Positions 46,601 to 56,922 of a stretch of 64,000 bases of DNA are shown here, piece after piece. The translations under genes were made by a program, and so were the position numbers. The notes below the pieces were generated by a model that ran no database searches, had not been told where the DNA came from, and worked only from the letters and a program-made list of their open reading frames with translations. The stretch is from positions 62,001 to 126,000 of the forward strand of contig JAKOYE010000204.1 of assembly GCA_029780675.1 (NCBI GenBank), in the 5' to 3' direction. The stretch comes from Actinomycetes bacterium. GTDB taxonomy: Bacteria > Actinomycetota > Actinomycetes > Mycobacteriales > Mycobacteriaceae. Within the stretch, counting starts at the first letter, position 1. The number at the start of each line of letters is the position of its first letter.

Positions 46601-48944
46601 CGGGGGCGACGGCGGCGACGCGAGCACCCCCGTGGGCGATCCCACCCCGGTGTTCGGCGGTACCGGCGGCAACGGCGGGACTGCCGGCAGTGACGGCGGG
46701 ACTGGCGGAAAGGGCGGAAGCGGCGGCAGCGCAACCAGTTTCGACGGGGAAGCGACCGGAGGCGACGGCGGGAACGGTGGCGACGGTATCGCCGACGGAG
46801 CCGACGGCGGCGACGGCGGCGAGGGTGGCAACGCCTACGCCACGTTCTCCACTGACGCCACCGGTGGCGCCGGCGGCCTCGGCGGCAGCGCCGGAATCGG
46901 TGGGGCCAGTGGTCAGCCCGGTGAACCCGGGACCGGTTTCGCGACGATCCATGTGATCCCCGTGGGCAACAACCCGTTCTGGGCGGCGGTCAGCCCGGAC
47001 GGGACCACCGCCTACGTCACCAACTCCAGCAGCGGCACGATCTCGGTCATCGACACCGACAGCTACGCTGTCATCCAGACCATCGCCACCGGCGGCCAGC
47101 CGACCGGCGTGGCCTTCGCGCCGGACGGCAGCAAGGCATACGCGACGAACTCACTGGGCTCGGTGCTCGTGATCGACACGACCGACTACACGGTCACGAG
47201 CGTTCCCAGCGCGGGTTCGTTGTACGACGTGGCGGTCACCCCCGCCGACACGCCCCAGGCGGGACGGGCCTACTTCACCAGCCCGGGTGGAGTGTCACTT
47301 CCGCAAATCCCGGACAAGCCGACCTACACGGTGACCACCACGCTGAACCCCGGGGACAGCATCCAGGCGGCCATCGATGCCGCCCAGGCGGGCGACGTCA
47401 TCTTCCTGAACAACGGCACGTACTCCATGGCGAGTGCCCTGAACATCAACAAGTCCGTCTACCTGGTGGGCCAGTCCCAGGCCGGCGTGGTGATCGAGGA
47501 CACCAGAGGCAACGCCGAGTCCTTCGTGTCGGTCTCCGCCGACGACGTCATGCTGGACAACCTCACGATCCGTCAGGTGACCAACGCCACGGCCATCGGC
47601 ACCGCGATCACGGTCAGCGGAAGCGGATACCCGGCGACGACGCGTTTGGACAACTTCCGCATGTACGACGTCACCGTTCAGTACTCGAAAGCCGGACTGA
47701 GCATCCGATCCGACAACTATGTGGTGCAGGGCAACACCTTCCAACTGGTCGCGGGATCATCGGGTACGCGCAGGGGCCTGTTGGTGTACGGCAACGGCGG
47801 TGACTCCTTCATCGCGGACAATGTCTTCGTCAACAACCTTCTGGGACAAGCTTTACGGGCGGTCAATCTCACCTCGACCACCGGCATCAATCCCGGCGAC
47901 GACCTCGCGGGCAGCCTGACCATCGAGGACTCCACCTTCACCGGTGCCGTGGCGCTGTCCCAGTTCGTGAACATCGACAACTTCCAGGGTGATCCCGGTG
48001 CTTTCGAACTGATCGTCAACGGGAACGTCACCAACGAGACGAACGCCTTCATCGTCACCGTCGGTGGCACTCAGAACTACGGAGATGTCTTCAGTCGCGT
48101 CGTCCTGATGGGCAACACCCTGACCAACAACCACGGCAGTGGGGGAGGCAAGGGTGTCTTCGGAATAGACGGAACCGGTGCTCAGGTCAGCTTCAGGAGC
48201 TCCGACCTGCCCGTCATCGCGGGCGGGAACGTGTTGGGCCAGTTGGCCTTCCGGGCCGGGTGGGCACAGGCCAACGGATCCGTCGGGTCCATCGTGGGAT
48301 ACAGCACCGCGCAGATCACCACACCCACCGTCGACCTGACCAGCGGAGCTGAGCCCGGAATCAGGTACCTCGACACGGCAACCAATGACGTCTTCTCGCC
48401 CCCGGGCCTGACGGGCGTCGCGGACGTCGGAAACAGTCCGCAACAGATCGTGATCGCTCCGGACGGCACCCGCGCCTACTACAGCGCGAACGGCAGCGCG
48501 CAGGTGCGGATGATCAACACCGCCACCAACACCGTCGACGCCGTCATCGGGGGCGTCGGCGCGTCGCCGAGGGGTTTGGCGGTCAAGCCCGACGGCAGCG
48601 CCGTCTACGTGGTCAGCAACACCGGGCTGTCGGTCATCGACGCCGACCCGGGCAGTGGCACGTACAACTCCGTGATCGGCGCCATCCCCGTCGGCCCCGG
48701 CGGGCAGGGGGTGGTGTTCAGCCCCGACGGCACCCGGGCCTACGTCACCAGCCAGGGTGTCGACGGCGCGGTGCTCGTCATCGACACCGATCCCGGCAGT
48801 GGCACCTACAACACCGTCGTGAGAACCATCAACCTCGGCGTGGGCGAGAAGCCGAGCGCGGTGGCTGTCAGCCCTGATGGCAACACCCTCTACGTCACGA
48901 GCAACCCGGCGAGCCCCGGCAAGGTGTGGGCGATCGCTGTGTGA
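40689..48944 (+). CDS. Giant PE-less PGRS-type exported protein with a split YVTN propeller and beta-helix
   Basis: This is a 2,751-residue exported protein. Residues 1-53 are a long basic N-region, and 54-77 form a signal segment (GALAVALGVGAAVGALP, likely cut after AYA). Residues 78-300 are a Ser/Pro/Ala linker, with WTALALGRREL near 300 and a Cys pair (CTSGAC, 382-387). Residues 390-2075 are Gly-Gly-X repeats of PGRS type. Residues 2084-2200 have YVTN propeller blades (VSPDGTTAYVTNSSSGTISV). Residues 2210-2550 are a right-handed beta-helix (NPGDSIQAAIDAAQAGDVIF), and 2565-2751 resume propeller blades. There is no PE or PPE domain. It is probably a cell-surface adhesion or binding protein; PGRS regions are thought to form polyglycine helices. 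ATG 40689 follows TGAGGA. Confidence 0.85.
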   Translation: MPADWPPPHQPTRTSGRHRQRGAIHEVRPIELGARVVPGDTGGIPSAGARYVGRVGALAVALGVGAAVGALPAVAYADTTGSAGSSSSADGSTVGAPDSSPRTATRSNPGPVRGGSRAGLASAGSEGSDVAAEVQRAPGSDANSDAGDEPSVAVPPRRGRGMASVSVPTVDVPASGAPAAGESGTSARSSESGPAPSATPTPRSSSGSTGGSFVLPRPASSAAVIPAAAESPSPRPAQAAVTATTAVVSTPASAAAPVMSAVAPEGAVSGLGSTPLSSALLSWLGGANGGGAPGAAPLLWTALALGRRELGSRTVVPGAAAATTGAAPAAGQAPSAPSASATGNPIADLFRFFIGDGDADNPNAGLLIGNGWGWENGYEGACTSGACQGGRAGLLLGNGGSGFAGGAGAGGGLIGNGGAGGNGAVGINNGAGGDGGSGGLLFGHGGNGGNGADNLGAGDGAGGNGGHGGNAGLLSVLGRGGAGGHGGGGVIRGGDGGNGGRGGLWLDGGGNGGNGGDASAAFGDGGAGGDGGHVGLLSVWGSGGNGGQGGDAGRGPGVGSLAGGAGGAGGDGGDASWLIPFLNNDGDRGAGAGGAGGHGGNAGFGADGGDGGAGGHGGQGSLFLAMPGDAGSGGAGGNGGTGQTGAEGTAGDAEVRDGADGGIGGVGGHGGDGGRAGDAGTARSWLLFEAVGKGGVGGDAGDGGNGGRGGVGGTGYTPSAVGESAVGGVGPDGGNAGSGGKGGSGGIGGKGGAAGTGTGAAAGAHGDGGNGGAGGDGGVAGTGAVGAKGTGGGLLSRDGGAGQTGGRGGNGGNAGTGGQGGSAGGPGAQQGADGGQGLATNGGDGGRGGAGGDGYDASGAADGSRGGNAGTGGTGGTGGQGGVGPNATVGGNGGAGGDGGVAGAGARGVAGGGGTSGARDGGVGGQGGAGGNGAAGGVGGAAGVGGVAGGAGLDSAGGVGGVGGRGGAGFDASVLSDGSDGGDAGAGGRGGTGGAGAGTAAGGNGGAGGDGGVAGAGARGVAGGGGTAGARDGVAGGWGGAGGSGAAGGVGGNAGVGGVAGGAGLDSAGGAGGVGGRGGDGYDGRTGVGGAGGTGGVGGTGGTGGAGGGTAAAGAGGLGGAGGTGGGGADGVNPGDSGSDGGHGGAGGGGGNAGGLTGRSGTGGAGGTGGAGGAGVDGGAGQNGGTGGRGGNGGTAGLAGGIGTGGADGTGGDGGRGGDGGDSFADGPSATAIGGAGGTGGDGGDGGVGGTGGRGGDGGDATGTNGASAVGGTGGAGGDPEGNAGDGGDGGDAFSDGGTAVGGNGGSGGPSSDGLGGNGGSGGSAEATSGGAATGGTGGTGGVGGGNGGAGGTAASQGGLAAGGAGGTGGTSANNVGGNGGTGGNARATVGGSAVGGRGGDGAAGAVDDGRGGNGGDAFSQGGTAIGGDGGVDGPASQGSGGNGGAAVATDGGVAFGGNGVDGVDGANGSDGGDASSVGGTAVGGNGGAGGYSVDGVGGAGGRGGTATATAGGNAVGGNGGTGGGGRLGGGVGGAGGKAIADGVATGGNGGAGGTGGTGASGADGGTGGASGAAGGAGSPGGSGGSGGSATSSTSDATGGNGGAGGLGGAGGSGGRGGPGTDNGGAGGIGGAGGTGGAGGAAGLGGQASGPGTVTHGMQGLGGTGGRGGVGGTGGSGGSGTDNSAVAGAAGGQGGRGGTGGTGGAGGSGGTGLTSGGVGDAGDGGVGGTGGSGGAGGYGTAGAEGSGAAGGPAAAGGSGGSGGIGGAAGGAGGVQGTGGAGGRGGFGGVGGTGGSGVDNTAVAGASGGQGGRGGAGGTGGSGGHGGAGSTQGLAGDGGTGGTGGIGGQGGDGGDGFEPAVDSGADGGNGGDSGQGGQGGTGGVGGDAGIGAGGAGNSGTGGRGGNGGDSGAVAGRGGTGADGTAGIAGRGGDGGGIGAGGLAGAGGLGGDAGTGDSGSAGSAGQSIGDGGAGGDGGDASTPVGDPTPVFGGTGGNGGTAGSDGGTGGKGGSGGSATSFDGEATGGDGGNGGDGIADGADGGDGGEGGNAYATFSTDATGGAGGLGGSAGIGGASGQPGEPGTGFATIHVIPVGNNPFWAAVSPDGTTAYVTNSSSGTISVIDTDSYAVIQTIATGGQPTGVAFAPDGSKAYATNSLGSVLVIDTTDYTVTSVPSAGSLYDVAVTPADTPQAGRAYFTSPGGVSLPQIPDKPTYTVTTTLNPGDSIQAAIDAAQAGDVIFLNNGTYSMASALNINKSVYLVGQSQAGVVIEDTRGNAESFVSVSADDVMLDNLTIRQVTNATAIGTAITVSGSGYPATTRLDNFRMYDVTVQYSKAGLSIRSDNYVVQGNTFQLVAGSSGTRRGLLVYGNGGDSFIADNVFVNNLLGQALRAVNLTSTTGINPGDDLAGSLTIEDSTFTGAVALSQFVNIDNFQGDPGAFELIVNGNVTNETNAFIVTVGGTQNYGDVFSRVVLMGNTLTNNHGSGGGKGVFGIDGTGAQVSFRSSDLPVIAGGNVLGQLAFRAGWAQANGSVGSIVGYSTAQITTPTVDLTSGAEPGIRYLDTATNDVFSPPGLTGVADVGNSPQQIVIAPDGTRAYYSANGSAQVRMINTATNTVDAVIGGVGASPRGLAVKPDGSAVYVVSNTGLSVIDADPGSGTYNSVIGAIPVGPGGQGVVFSPDGTRAYVTSQGVDGAVLVIDTDPGSGTYNTVVRTINLGVGEKPSAVAVSPDGNTLYVTSNPASPGKVWAIAV
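43361..43930 (+). repeat. 336-bp tandem duplication within the PGRS region
   Basis: A block reading GVAGAGARGVAGGGGT and onward to GGVAGGAGLDSAGG occurs twice, exactly 336 bp (112 codons) apart; for example CTCGGGG is at 43405 and 43741. Both copies use GGT for glycine far more than the GGC-rich flanks, so they look like a recent internal duplication of a distinct segment. Confidence 0.8.
45669..46180 (+). repeat. 348-bp-spaced duplication within the PGRS region
   Basis: Two blocks, around 45673-45830 and 46024-46180, encode the similar words GSGTDNSAVAGAAGGQGGRG and GSGVDNTAVAGASGGQGGRG. The GACAAC landmark is at 45732 and 46080, 348 bp (116 codons) apart. They are diverged copies of one segment. 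Confidence 0.7.
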
Positions 48945-48962
48945 GGGGACGGACCGGCCCGG

Positions 48963-49014
48963 TAGCCCCGGCTTGACACGTCGAAGATTTGACGCTTGAT
49001 CTGTGCCGGGGCTA
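48963..49014. promoter_or_regulatory. 10-bp perfect inverted repeat around the ilvB -35 region
   Basis: TAGCCCCGGC at 48963-48972 is repeated in inverted form as GCCGGGGCTA at 49005-49014. The right arm touches the proposed -10 box. It could be an operator for ilvB control, or the stem of a terminator for the upstream giant gene. Confidence 0.4.
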
Positions 49015-49018
49015 ACCT
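48989..49018 (+). promoter_or_regulatory. ilvB operon promoter
   Basis: TTGACG (48989-48994) and TAACCT (49013-49018) are spaced by 18 bases. Transcription would begin at about 49025-49027, on or just before the ATG of the leader peptide, so the leader is leaderless. Confidence 0.6.
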
Positions 49019-49026
49019 TGGGCATC

Positions 49027-49098
49027 ATGACGACCCGTGGGAAGCTCGTAGTAGTAGGTCAGCGCGTTGGTGCCGCGCTTGCCCCCCACCGGGTCTAG
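49027..49098 (+). CDS. ilvB attenuation leader peptide
   Basis: The 23-codon reading frame is too short for ordinary gene calling. It encodes MTTRGKLVVVGQRVGAALAP and then HRV before a TAG stop. Codons 7-10 are Leu and three consecutive valines, all three using GTA, a rare codon at this GC content. Starved ribosomes would stall there. A stem that pairs 49062-49072 with 49106-49116 and a terminator at 49117-49154 follow, the standard layout for ribosome-mediated attenuation of branched-chain amino acid operons. ilvB starts at 49204. Leader control of ilvBNC is known in related actinobacteria; function here is inferred. Confidence 0.78.
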   Translation: MTTRGKLVVVGQRVGAALAPHRV

Positions 49099-49116
49099 CT
49101 ACACGCACCAGCGCGC
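49062..49116 (+). promoter_or_regulatory. Leader RNA stem preceding the ilvB attenuator
   Basis: GCGCGTTGGTG (49062-49072) pairs with CACCAGCGCGC (49106-49116) with one G-U pair. The stem encloses the leader stop codon and abuts the terminator stem. It is a candidate pause or anti-attenuation element. Confidence 0.5.
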
Positions 49117-49154
49117 AACCCTCGTACAGCCGCCAACGCTGACGGGGGTTTTTT
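49117..49154 (+). terminator. Intrinsic terminator acting as the ilvB attenuator
   Basis: AACCCTCGT (49117-49125) pairs with ACGGGGGTT (49142-49150) with one G-U pair. The inner CAGC/GCTG pairing extends the stem, and a run of T follows to 49154. It lies between the leader peptide and ilvB, the position of an attenuator. Confidence 0.75.
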
Positions 49155-49203
49155 CTTGCCCAAGCAGATATTCGAGAACAACCGCCGAGACCGAGGACAC
49201 CCA

Positions 49204-51113
49204 GTGAGCGCACCTGCCACCCGAGCACCCCAGCCGTCGGCTGGGCAGGCGCCGACCAACGGCGCGCAGCAGTCCCCAGCCAAGACCGGGTCTGACCCGG
49301 CGTCCGGTTCCAGGCCCGCTCGGGTTCTCCCGGTGCGGCTCACCGGTGCGGAGGCGGTGGTGCGCTCGCTGGAGGAACTCGGCGTCGAGCTGATCTTCGG
49401 CATCCCCGGCGGGGCCGTGCTGCCGGTCTACGACCCGCTGTTCGACTCCCAGCAGCTGCGCCATGTGCTGGTGCGCCACGAGCAGGGCGCCGGGCACGCG
49501 GCCAGTGGCTACGCCCACGCGACCGGAAAGGTGGGCGTCATGATGGCCACCTCAGGGCCGGGCGCGACCAACCTGGTCACCCCGCTGGCGGACGCCCAGA
49601 TGGACTCCATCCCGGTGGTCGCCATCACCGGGCAGGTCGGACGGAGCCTGATCGGCACCGACGCCTTCCAGGAAGCGGACATCACCGGCATGACCATGCC
49701 GATCACCAAGCACAACATCCTGGTCCGGGACGGCGACGACATCGCGCGCTCGATCGCCGAGGCGTTCCACATCGCGGCCACCGGCCGGCCCGGCGCGGTG
49801 CTCGTCGACATCCCCAAGGACGTCCTGCAGGGCGAGTGCACGTTCGCCTGGCCGCCGCATCTCGAACTCCCCGGCTACAAGCCGAATACCAAGCCGCACG
49901 GCCGGCAGATCAAGGAAGCCGCGGCGCTGATCGCCGAGGCCCGCAAGCCGGTGCTGTATGTCGGCGGCGGGGTGATCCGCGGCGAGGCCTGCGACGAACT
50001 CAAGGAACTGGCGGAACTGACCGGTATCCCGGTGGTCACCACCCTGATGGCCCGCGGCGCCTTCCCGGACAGTCATCGGCAGAACCTCGGCATGCCGGGG
50101 ATGCACGGGACCGTCGCCGCCGTCGCCGCATTCCAGCGCAGCGACCTGATCATCGCGTTGGGTGCCCGCTTCGACGACCGGGTGACCGGCAAGCTGGACT
50201 CCTTCGCTCCCGACGCCAAGGTCATCCACGCCGACATCGACCCCGCGGAAATCGGGAAGAACCGGCATGCCGATGTGCCGATCGTGGGCGACATCAAGGC
50301 CGTCATCGGCGATCTGATCGAGGCGTTCCGCCGGATGCCCGCCGGCCAGAACCGGATCGGCAATGAGGGTGCCGCCGATCCCGATCTGGCCGACTGGTGG
50401 GCTTACCTCGACGGGATCCGCGAGGCTTACCCGCTGAGCTACGCCCCGCAGAGCGACGGCAGCCTCAGCCCCGAGTACGTCATCGAGCAGCTGGGGAAGA
50501 TCGCCGGACCCGACGCCATCTACGTCGCCGGCGTGGGCCAGCACCAGATGTGGGCGGCGCAGTTCATCTCCTACGAGAAGCCCCGCACGTGGCTGAACTC
50601 CGGCGGGCTGGGCACCATGGGCTATGCGGTGCCCGCGGCCATGGGCGCGCAGATGGCCCGGCCGGACGCCGAGGTGTGGGCCATCGACGGCGACGGCTGC
50701 TTCCAGATGACCAACCAGGAGTTGGCCACCTGCGCCATCGAAGGTGTTCCGATCAAGGTCGCACTGATCAACAACGGCAATCTGGGTATGGTCCGGCAGT
50801 GGCAGACGCTGTTCTACGGCGAGCGCTACAGCAACACCGACCTGTCCACCCACAGTCAGCGGATCCCGGATTTCGTCAAACTCGCCGAGGCGTTGGGATG
50901 CGTCGGATTGCGTTGCGAGCGTGAGGAAGACGTCGTCGACGTCATCAACCAGGCGCGCGCGATCAACGACCGTCCGGTGGTGATCGACTTCATCGTCGGC
51001 GCCGACGCGCAGGTGTGGCCGATGGTGGCCGCCGGTACCGGCAACGACCAGATCATGGCGGCGCGCAATATCCGGCCCCTGTTCGATGAAGACAACGAGG
51101 AAGGGCGCGCCTG

Positions 51114-51114
<1 letters not shown>
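49204..51114 (+). CDS. ilvB: Acetolactate synthase large subunit
   Basis: The 636-residue thiamine diphosphate enzyme condenses pyruvate to acetolactate, or pyruvate and 2-ketobutyrate to acetohydroxybutyrate, the first step of branched-chain amino acid synthesis. It has the TPP catalytic Glu region ([20 protein letters not shown]), the FAD/beta domain ([12 protein letters not shown], then [14 protein letters not shown]) and the TPP/Mg motif [12 protein letters not shown] with the following [15 protein letters not shown] 49204 ([10 protein letters not shown]) matches the M. tuberculosis IlvB1 start. The upstream TTG at 49156 overlaps the attenuator tail and was rejected. ilvN overlaps its last base. 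Confidence 0.96.
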
Positions 51115-52695
<1,581 letters not shown>

Positions 52696-52713
52696 TTCGT
52701 CGATCATCGTTCG

Positions 52714-52753
52714 CCGGCCGGGCCGCCCACATGGGCGTCCCGGCCGGATTTTT
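52714..52753 (+). terminator. Strong intrinsic terminator after ilvC
   Basis: CCGGCCGGG (52714-52722) pairs perfectly with CCCGGCCGG (52739-52747), with a nested CGCCC/GGGCG stem. ATTTTTG follows at once. It ends the ilvBNC transcript 20-50 bases after the stop. Confidence 0.9.
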
Positions 52754-52840
52754 GTGCTTCCCCCGAATGCTCGCTGGTGTTGCTGGCGCAACCTTCGTGA
52801 GGAGGGCTGCCCGCGCATCGATCGACTGTGATGCGCTCAA

Positions 52841-52870
52841 TTGGCGGCACACTGGGACGTTGCGTACCCT
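52841..52870 (+). promoter_or_regulatory. Candidate promoter for the second PGRS gene
   Basis: TTGGCG (52841-52846) and TACCCT (52865-52870) are separated by 18 bases. A start near 52877 would give a 70-base 5' leader to GTG 52948, which has GGGAG seven bases upstream. The remaining sequence between the ilvC terminator and this promoter shows nothing else recognisable. Confidence 0.4.
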
Positions 52871-53247
52871 TCGTCTGGTGCACTCGCCCATCGTTGTGGG
52901 GTTTGCCGGCGAAGCCGTTCCACAACCGAACCGCATGGGAGCAAGCCGTGCCGAGTGTTGACTCAGGATTGCCGATCGAAGGCCGCCGCATGGATAGCCC
53001 GCTCACCGCAGCGGGATCAGCCGCGGCCCGTCATGTGGGCCGCATCGGTGCGCTCGCGGTGGCATTCGGGGTCGGTGCGGCGCTGGGCTCAGTACCGCTG
53101 GTGGCTCATGCCGATACGCGAGGCTCGGCTGGGTCCAGCGTAAGCACTGATGGTGGCTCCTCGTCGTCGCCCGATTCCGGGGACGGCCCGACGGTCCGTA
53201 CACGTGGGCCTCGGCCCGGCAGTCCGGGAGGCGCCCACTAGGCGCCG

Positions 53248-56200
53248 ATGCAAGTGGAATCACGCACGCGCGCCTTACCGGTGGTGATACCGACTGAACA
53301 CGATTCCCCGCTGCCGTCGAACACGGTTCCGACTGCCGGCGCTTGGCAAGATCTCTCCGCGGCGTCGCGCGAACCAGCCTCAGCGGCGGCATCTTTCGTT
53401 CCTGAGCGCGGCGTGATTCTGCCGGCTCCCGATGAGGTTGTGGTGCGGCCGGTCGCCGGTACGCCGGATGCCAGGATGTCAGCGCTCCCAGTCGTGCCAA
53501 TGCCTGGGGCCGCCGTTTCTGCGGCCTCGGCGCCGGTGTTGTCGGCTCCGGCGGCGACGGGAGGTCTGTCGGGCCTATCGGCGCGGTTGTTCGACTGGCT
53601 GAGGGTGGGTGGTGACGGTGGTGTCCCCGCGGCGGGCACGCTGGCGTGGACCGCGCTGGCGTTCAGTCGCCGGGAGTTGGGCGGATCGTCGACAGGTGCA
53701 CCGCCCGCGGCCACCACTGGGGCCTTGCTGGGCAACGCGACGGTCACGGTGGCCGCGAATCAGTTCCGGCTGTTCGGTGACGGCACCGCTGAGAACCCGA
53801 ATGCCGGTCTGTTGGGCGGCAGCGGCTTCAGCTACACCACGTATGAGGGCGCCTGCACCAGCGGTGCCTGCGACGGCGGCCGGGCCGGTCTGTTGTTCGG
53901 CAACGGCGGTGGCGGGTTCGCCGGCGGTGCCGGCGGGCACGCAGGCCTCTTCGGTCGGGGCGGGGACGGCGGCGCCGGCGTCAGCGGACTCAACGGCGGA
54001 GCAGGAGGCACGGGAGGCCGCGGTGGTCTGCTGTGGGGCAATGGCGGCGCAGGTGGCGCGGGTGGTGACGCGACCAGTGCGGGCGGCACCGGCGGCCGTG
54101 GCGGCGACGGCGGCGACGCGGGCTGGTTGTGGGCGACCGGCGGCCGCGGCGGTGCGGGAGGCAACAGCATCGCCGCCGCAGCGGATGGCGTCGCCGGCGG
54201 TAAGGGCGGCACGGGCGGTGACGGTGGCTCGGCCAGCCTCCTGTTCGGCACCGGCGGTGCCGGTGGCCGCGGCGGGAACGGTGCCGCCGGCGGTGCGGGA
54301 GCGGCCGGCGCCAGCGGGCGCAACGGCGATCAGAGCTTCGTCGTCGACTATGGCAACGGGCCCGGTGGTGGTGAGAACGGAGCATCGGGCGGCAACGGTG
54401 CTGGTGGTGGCGACGGCGGCAACGGCGGCGGTAGCGGCAGCGCGGGCAACGGTGGAGCCGGGGCGAACGGCACCGCCGCTCACCCCGATGCGGGCCGCGG
54501 TGGGAACGGCGGGAATCCGGGCGCCGCGGGTATGGCAGGCAAGGGCGGTGTTGCCGGCACCGGTGTGGGTGGGGTCAGCGGCAAGGACGGAACGGCGGGT
54601 GCCGGCGGCACCACGGGCGGTGACGGCGGCGCCGGCGGTGTCGGCTTCTCGGCGCTGACGGCAGGCGGCCGTGGCGGCAGTGGCGGTGCCGGTGGTGACG
54701 GCGGCGCGTTCGGCAACGGTGGTGACGGCGGCGCCGGCGGCAACGGTGCGGCCGGTCTGGACGGGGACCCGGGCGCAAACCCCGGCGACACCGGGCAGGC
54801 TGGACAGAGCGGCGGTGCCGGTGGTGACGGCGGCTCAGGAGGTCAGGGCGGCTCGATCTCCGGCGATGGTGGTGACGGCGGCACGGGCGGCCGCGGTGCC
54901 CAGGGCGGTAACAGGGGCCCCGGGAATCGCGGTGCGGACGGCGTCACCCCGGGTTCTTCCGGTCAGAATGGCGGCGACGGCGGAACCGGGGGCGCCGGAG
55001 GCAGCGGCGGAGCCGGCGGTAACGGTGGGGCCGCAGTCCACGGCACCGCGGGTGTCAACGGCAACGGCGGCAACGGCGGCGCCGGCGGTGCCGCCGGCAC
55101 TCCGGGTGATGGCGGCAGGGGCGCAGCCGGTGATGCGGGGACTCCCAACGGCGGTAAGGGCGGCGACGGCGGCAGCCCCGGTGGCATCGGCGTCGGTGGT
55201 TCCGGGGGTGTGAAGGGCACCGGCGGCCGCGGCGGGGCGGACGGCATCACCGGTGGTGCCGGAGTTCCCATTACCGGCCGGGCCGGCCACGGCGGCCACG
55301 GCGGCGACGGTTTTGACGCCTCCGCCGGCATGCTCGCCGGGGTGCGCGGCGGCGATGGTGGTGCGGGCGGCAACGGCGGGGCGGTCGGCAACGGTGGTGA
55401 CGGCGGTGTCGGCGGCAACGGTGCGACCGGCCGGGTTGGCGACAACGGCAGCAATCCCGGCGATTCCGGCACCGACGGCCGGACTGGCGGCGCCGGCGGC
55501 AAGGGCGGTGCCGGCGGTCAGGGCGGCTCCGTTGCCGGTAACGGGGGCGCCGGTGGGGCCGGCGGCCACGGTGGGACCGGCGGCGACGGTGGCAACGGCG
55601 TCGAGGGCAGCAACGGCACCGGCCCAGGCGATGCCGGCCGGACCGGCGGCAGCGGTGGCGCGGGTGGCGACGGTGGTGCCGGCGGGAGTGGTGGCGTTGG
55701 CGGTGCGGCCGCACACGGGACGGCCGGTGGCAACGGCAATGGCGGCAGCGGCGGCGCCGGCGGTGCGGGCGGCCACGGCAGGGACGGAGGCAACGGCGTC
55801 ACTGGCGCCGCCGGCGTGATTACGGGCCCCTGGGCGATCTCCCAGCCCGCGGGCACGATCGTCAGCCTCGCATCCCTCAAAGTCATCGGGGAAGTCTCAG
55901 GTGCGACCGAAATACTGCCCGGTCAGGCCGGCGGCGCGGGCGGGGCCGGGGGTAACGGCGGCCGCGGCGGAAACGGTGGTGCGAAGGGATTGGCCGGCGG
56001 CGTTGGGGCCGCCGACGGCACGACCGGCGCCGGCGGCGCCGGCGGAGATGCCGGCAGTGGCGGACGCGGCGCGAACGGCGGCAACGGCCTGTCCGACTGG
56101 GGCTCAAATGACGCCCGCTCTGGTGGTGACGGCGGCGCCGGTGGCGACGCCGGCGTCGAGGGCGCCGGCGGCACCGGCTCCTCGACCGGCAGGACGGGCG

Positions 56201-56922
56201 CCTTCGGCGATGGCGGCGATGGTGGTGACGGCGGCGACGGCGGCGGCGCGATCGGTGCGGCCAACCTCGGCGGCAAGGGCGGCGACGGCGGCAAGGGCGG
56301 CAGTGTCACGGGCGGACACGCCGGCCACGGCGGCGACGGTGGTGACGGTGGCGCCAGCGGTGAAAGCCCCTGGGGCACAACGAATACCGAAGACGGCGTG
56401 CAAGGAGCGACCGGGGGAGCGGGTGGCACCGGCGGCGCAGGCGAAGACGCCACCACCGGCATCGCCGGTGACGGTGGCAACGGTGGAAACGGCGGTAAGG
56501 GTGGCACCGGCGCCGCGGTTGGGCCGCCGACAACACCGGGTACGTGCCAATCGTCATCGATCCCGCCTACAACGGCACCACCGGTGGCAACGGTGGCACC
56601 GGCGGGGCGGGCGGTGCCGGCGGCAACGGCGGCAAGGCCACCGACGCGGCCGGCACCAACGGCGACGGCGGAACCGGCGGAACCGGCGGTGCGGCCGGTG
56701 ACGGCGGCCTCGGCGGCAACGGCGCACCCGGCATCTCCACGCACGTCGACGCGAGCAACGGCGGCAACGGCGGAAACCCGGGTGGGGTCGGCGCGGGCGG
56801 CGCGGCGGGCCTCAAGGGTGCCGGCGCCGGCGCGACCGGCGGCGACGGCACCACGGGCCCAGATGGACAACCCGCGACTTCAGGCGGCGACGGCGGCAAG
56901 GGTGGCGACGGCTACAGCGTGA
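53248..56922 (+). CDS. Middle open frame of the disrupted PGRS gene
   Basis: This is the frame a gene finder would call (1,224 residues). Only codons up to about 56520 are PGRS-like. The last 130 residues are Pro/Ala/Arg-rich shadow sequence reached after the frameshift. It has no signal peptide of its own, so a product from this frame would not be exported by that route. A non-repetitive island around 55810-55925 ([20 protein letters not shown]) interrupts the repeats. Confidence 0.45.
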   Translation: MQVESRTRALPVVIPTEHDSPLPSNTVPTAGAWQDLSAASREPASAAASFVPERGVILPAPDEVVVRPVAGTPDARMSALPVVPMPGAAVSAASAPVLSAPAATGGLSGLSARLFDWLRVGGDGGVPAAGTLAWTALAFSRRELGGSSTGAPPAATTGALLGNATVTVAANQFRLFGDGTAENPNAGLLGGSGFSYTTYEGACTSGACDGGRAGLLFGNGGGGFAGGAGGHAGLFGRGGDGGAGVSGLNGGAGGTGGRGGLLWGNGGAGGAGGDATSAGGTGGRGGDGGDAGWLWATGGRGGAGGNSIAAAADGVAGGKGGTGGDGGSASLLFGTGGAGGRGGNGAAGGAGAAGASGRNGDQSFVVDYGNGPGGGENGASGGNGAGGGDGGNGGGSGSAGNGGAGANGTAAHPDAGRGGNGGNPGAAGMAGKGGVAGTGVGGVSGKDGTAGAGGTTGGDGGAGGVGFSALTAGGRGGSGGAGGDGGAFGNGGDGGAGGNGAAGLDGDPGANPGDTGQAGQSGGAGGDGGSGGQGGSISGDGGDGGTGGRGAQGGNRGPGNRGADGVTPGSSGQNGGDGGTGGAGGSGGAGGNGGAAVHGTAGVNGNGGNGGAGGAAGTPGDGGRGAAGDAGTPNGGKGGDGGSPGGIGVGGSGGVKGTGGRGGADGITGGAGVPITGRAGHGGHGGDGFDASAGMLAGVRGGDGGAGGNGGAVGNGGDGGVGGNGATGRVGDNGSNPGDSGTDGRTGGAGGKGGAGGQGGSVAGNGGAGGAGGHGGTGGDGGNGVEGSNGTGPGDAGRTGGSGGAGGDGGAGGSGGVGGAAAHGTAGGNGNGGSGGAGGAGGHGRDGGNGVTGAAGVITGPWAISQPAGTIVSLASLKVIGEVSGATEILPGQAGGAGGAGGNGGRGGNGGAKGLAGGVGAADGTTGAGGAGGDAGSGGRGANGGNGLSDWGSNDARSGGDGGAGGDAGVEGAGGTGSSTGRTGAFGDGGDGGDGGDGGGAIGAANLGGKGGDGGKGGSVTGGHAGHGGDGGDGGASGESPWGTTNTEDGVQGATGGAGGTGGAGEDATTGIAGDGGNGGNGGKGGTGAAVGPPTTPGTCQSSSIPPTTAPPVATVAPAGRAVPAATAARPPTRPAPTATAEPAEPAVRPVTAASAATAHPASPRTSTRATAATAETRVGSARAARRASRVPAPARPAATAPRAQMDNPRLQAATAARVATATA

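Noticed and set aside
41849..46940. Possible CRISPR array in the repeated sequence
   Set aside because: The repeats are short, variable and in frame with coding; there are no constant repeats separated by unique spacers and no cas genes.
49156..49203. TTG at 49156 as the ilvB start
   Set aside because: It lies directly behind the attenuator T tract, has no ribosome site, and adds residues absent from the conserved N-terminus that begins at GTG 49204.
52731..52961. Small plus-strand frame after ilvC
   Set aside because: It starts inside the ilvC terminator and its sequence is Arg/Ala-rich with no family or ribosome site.
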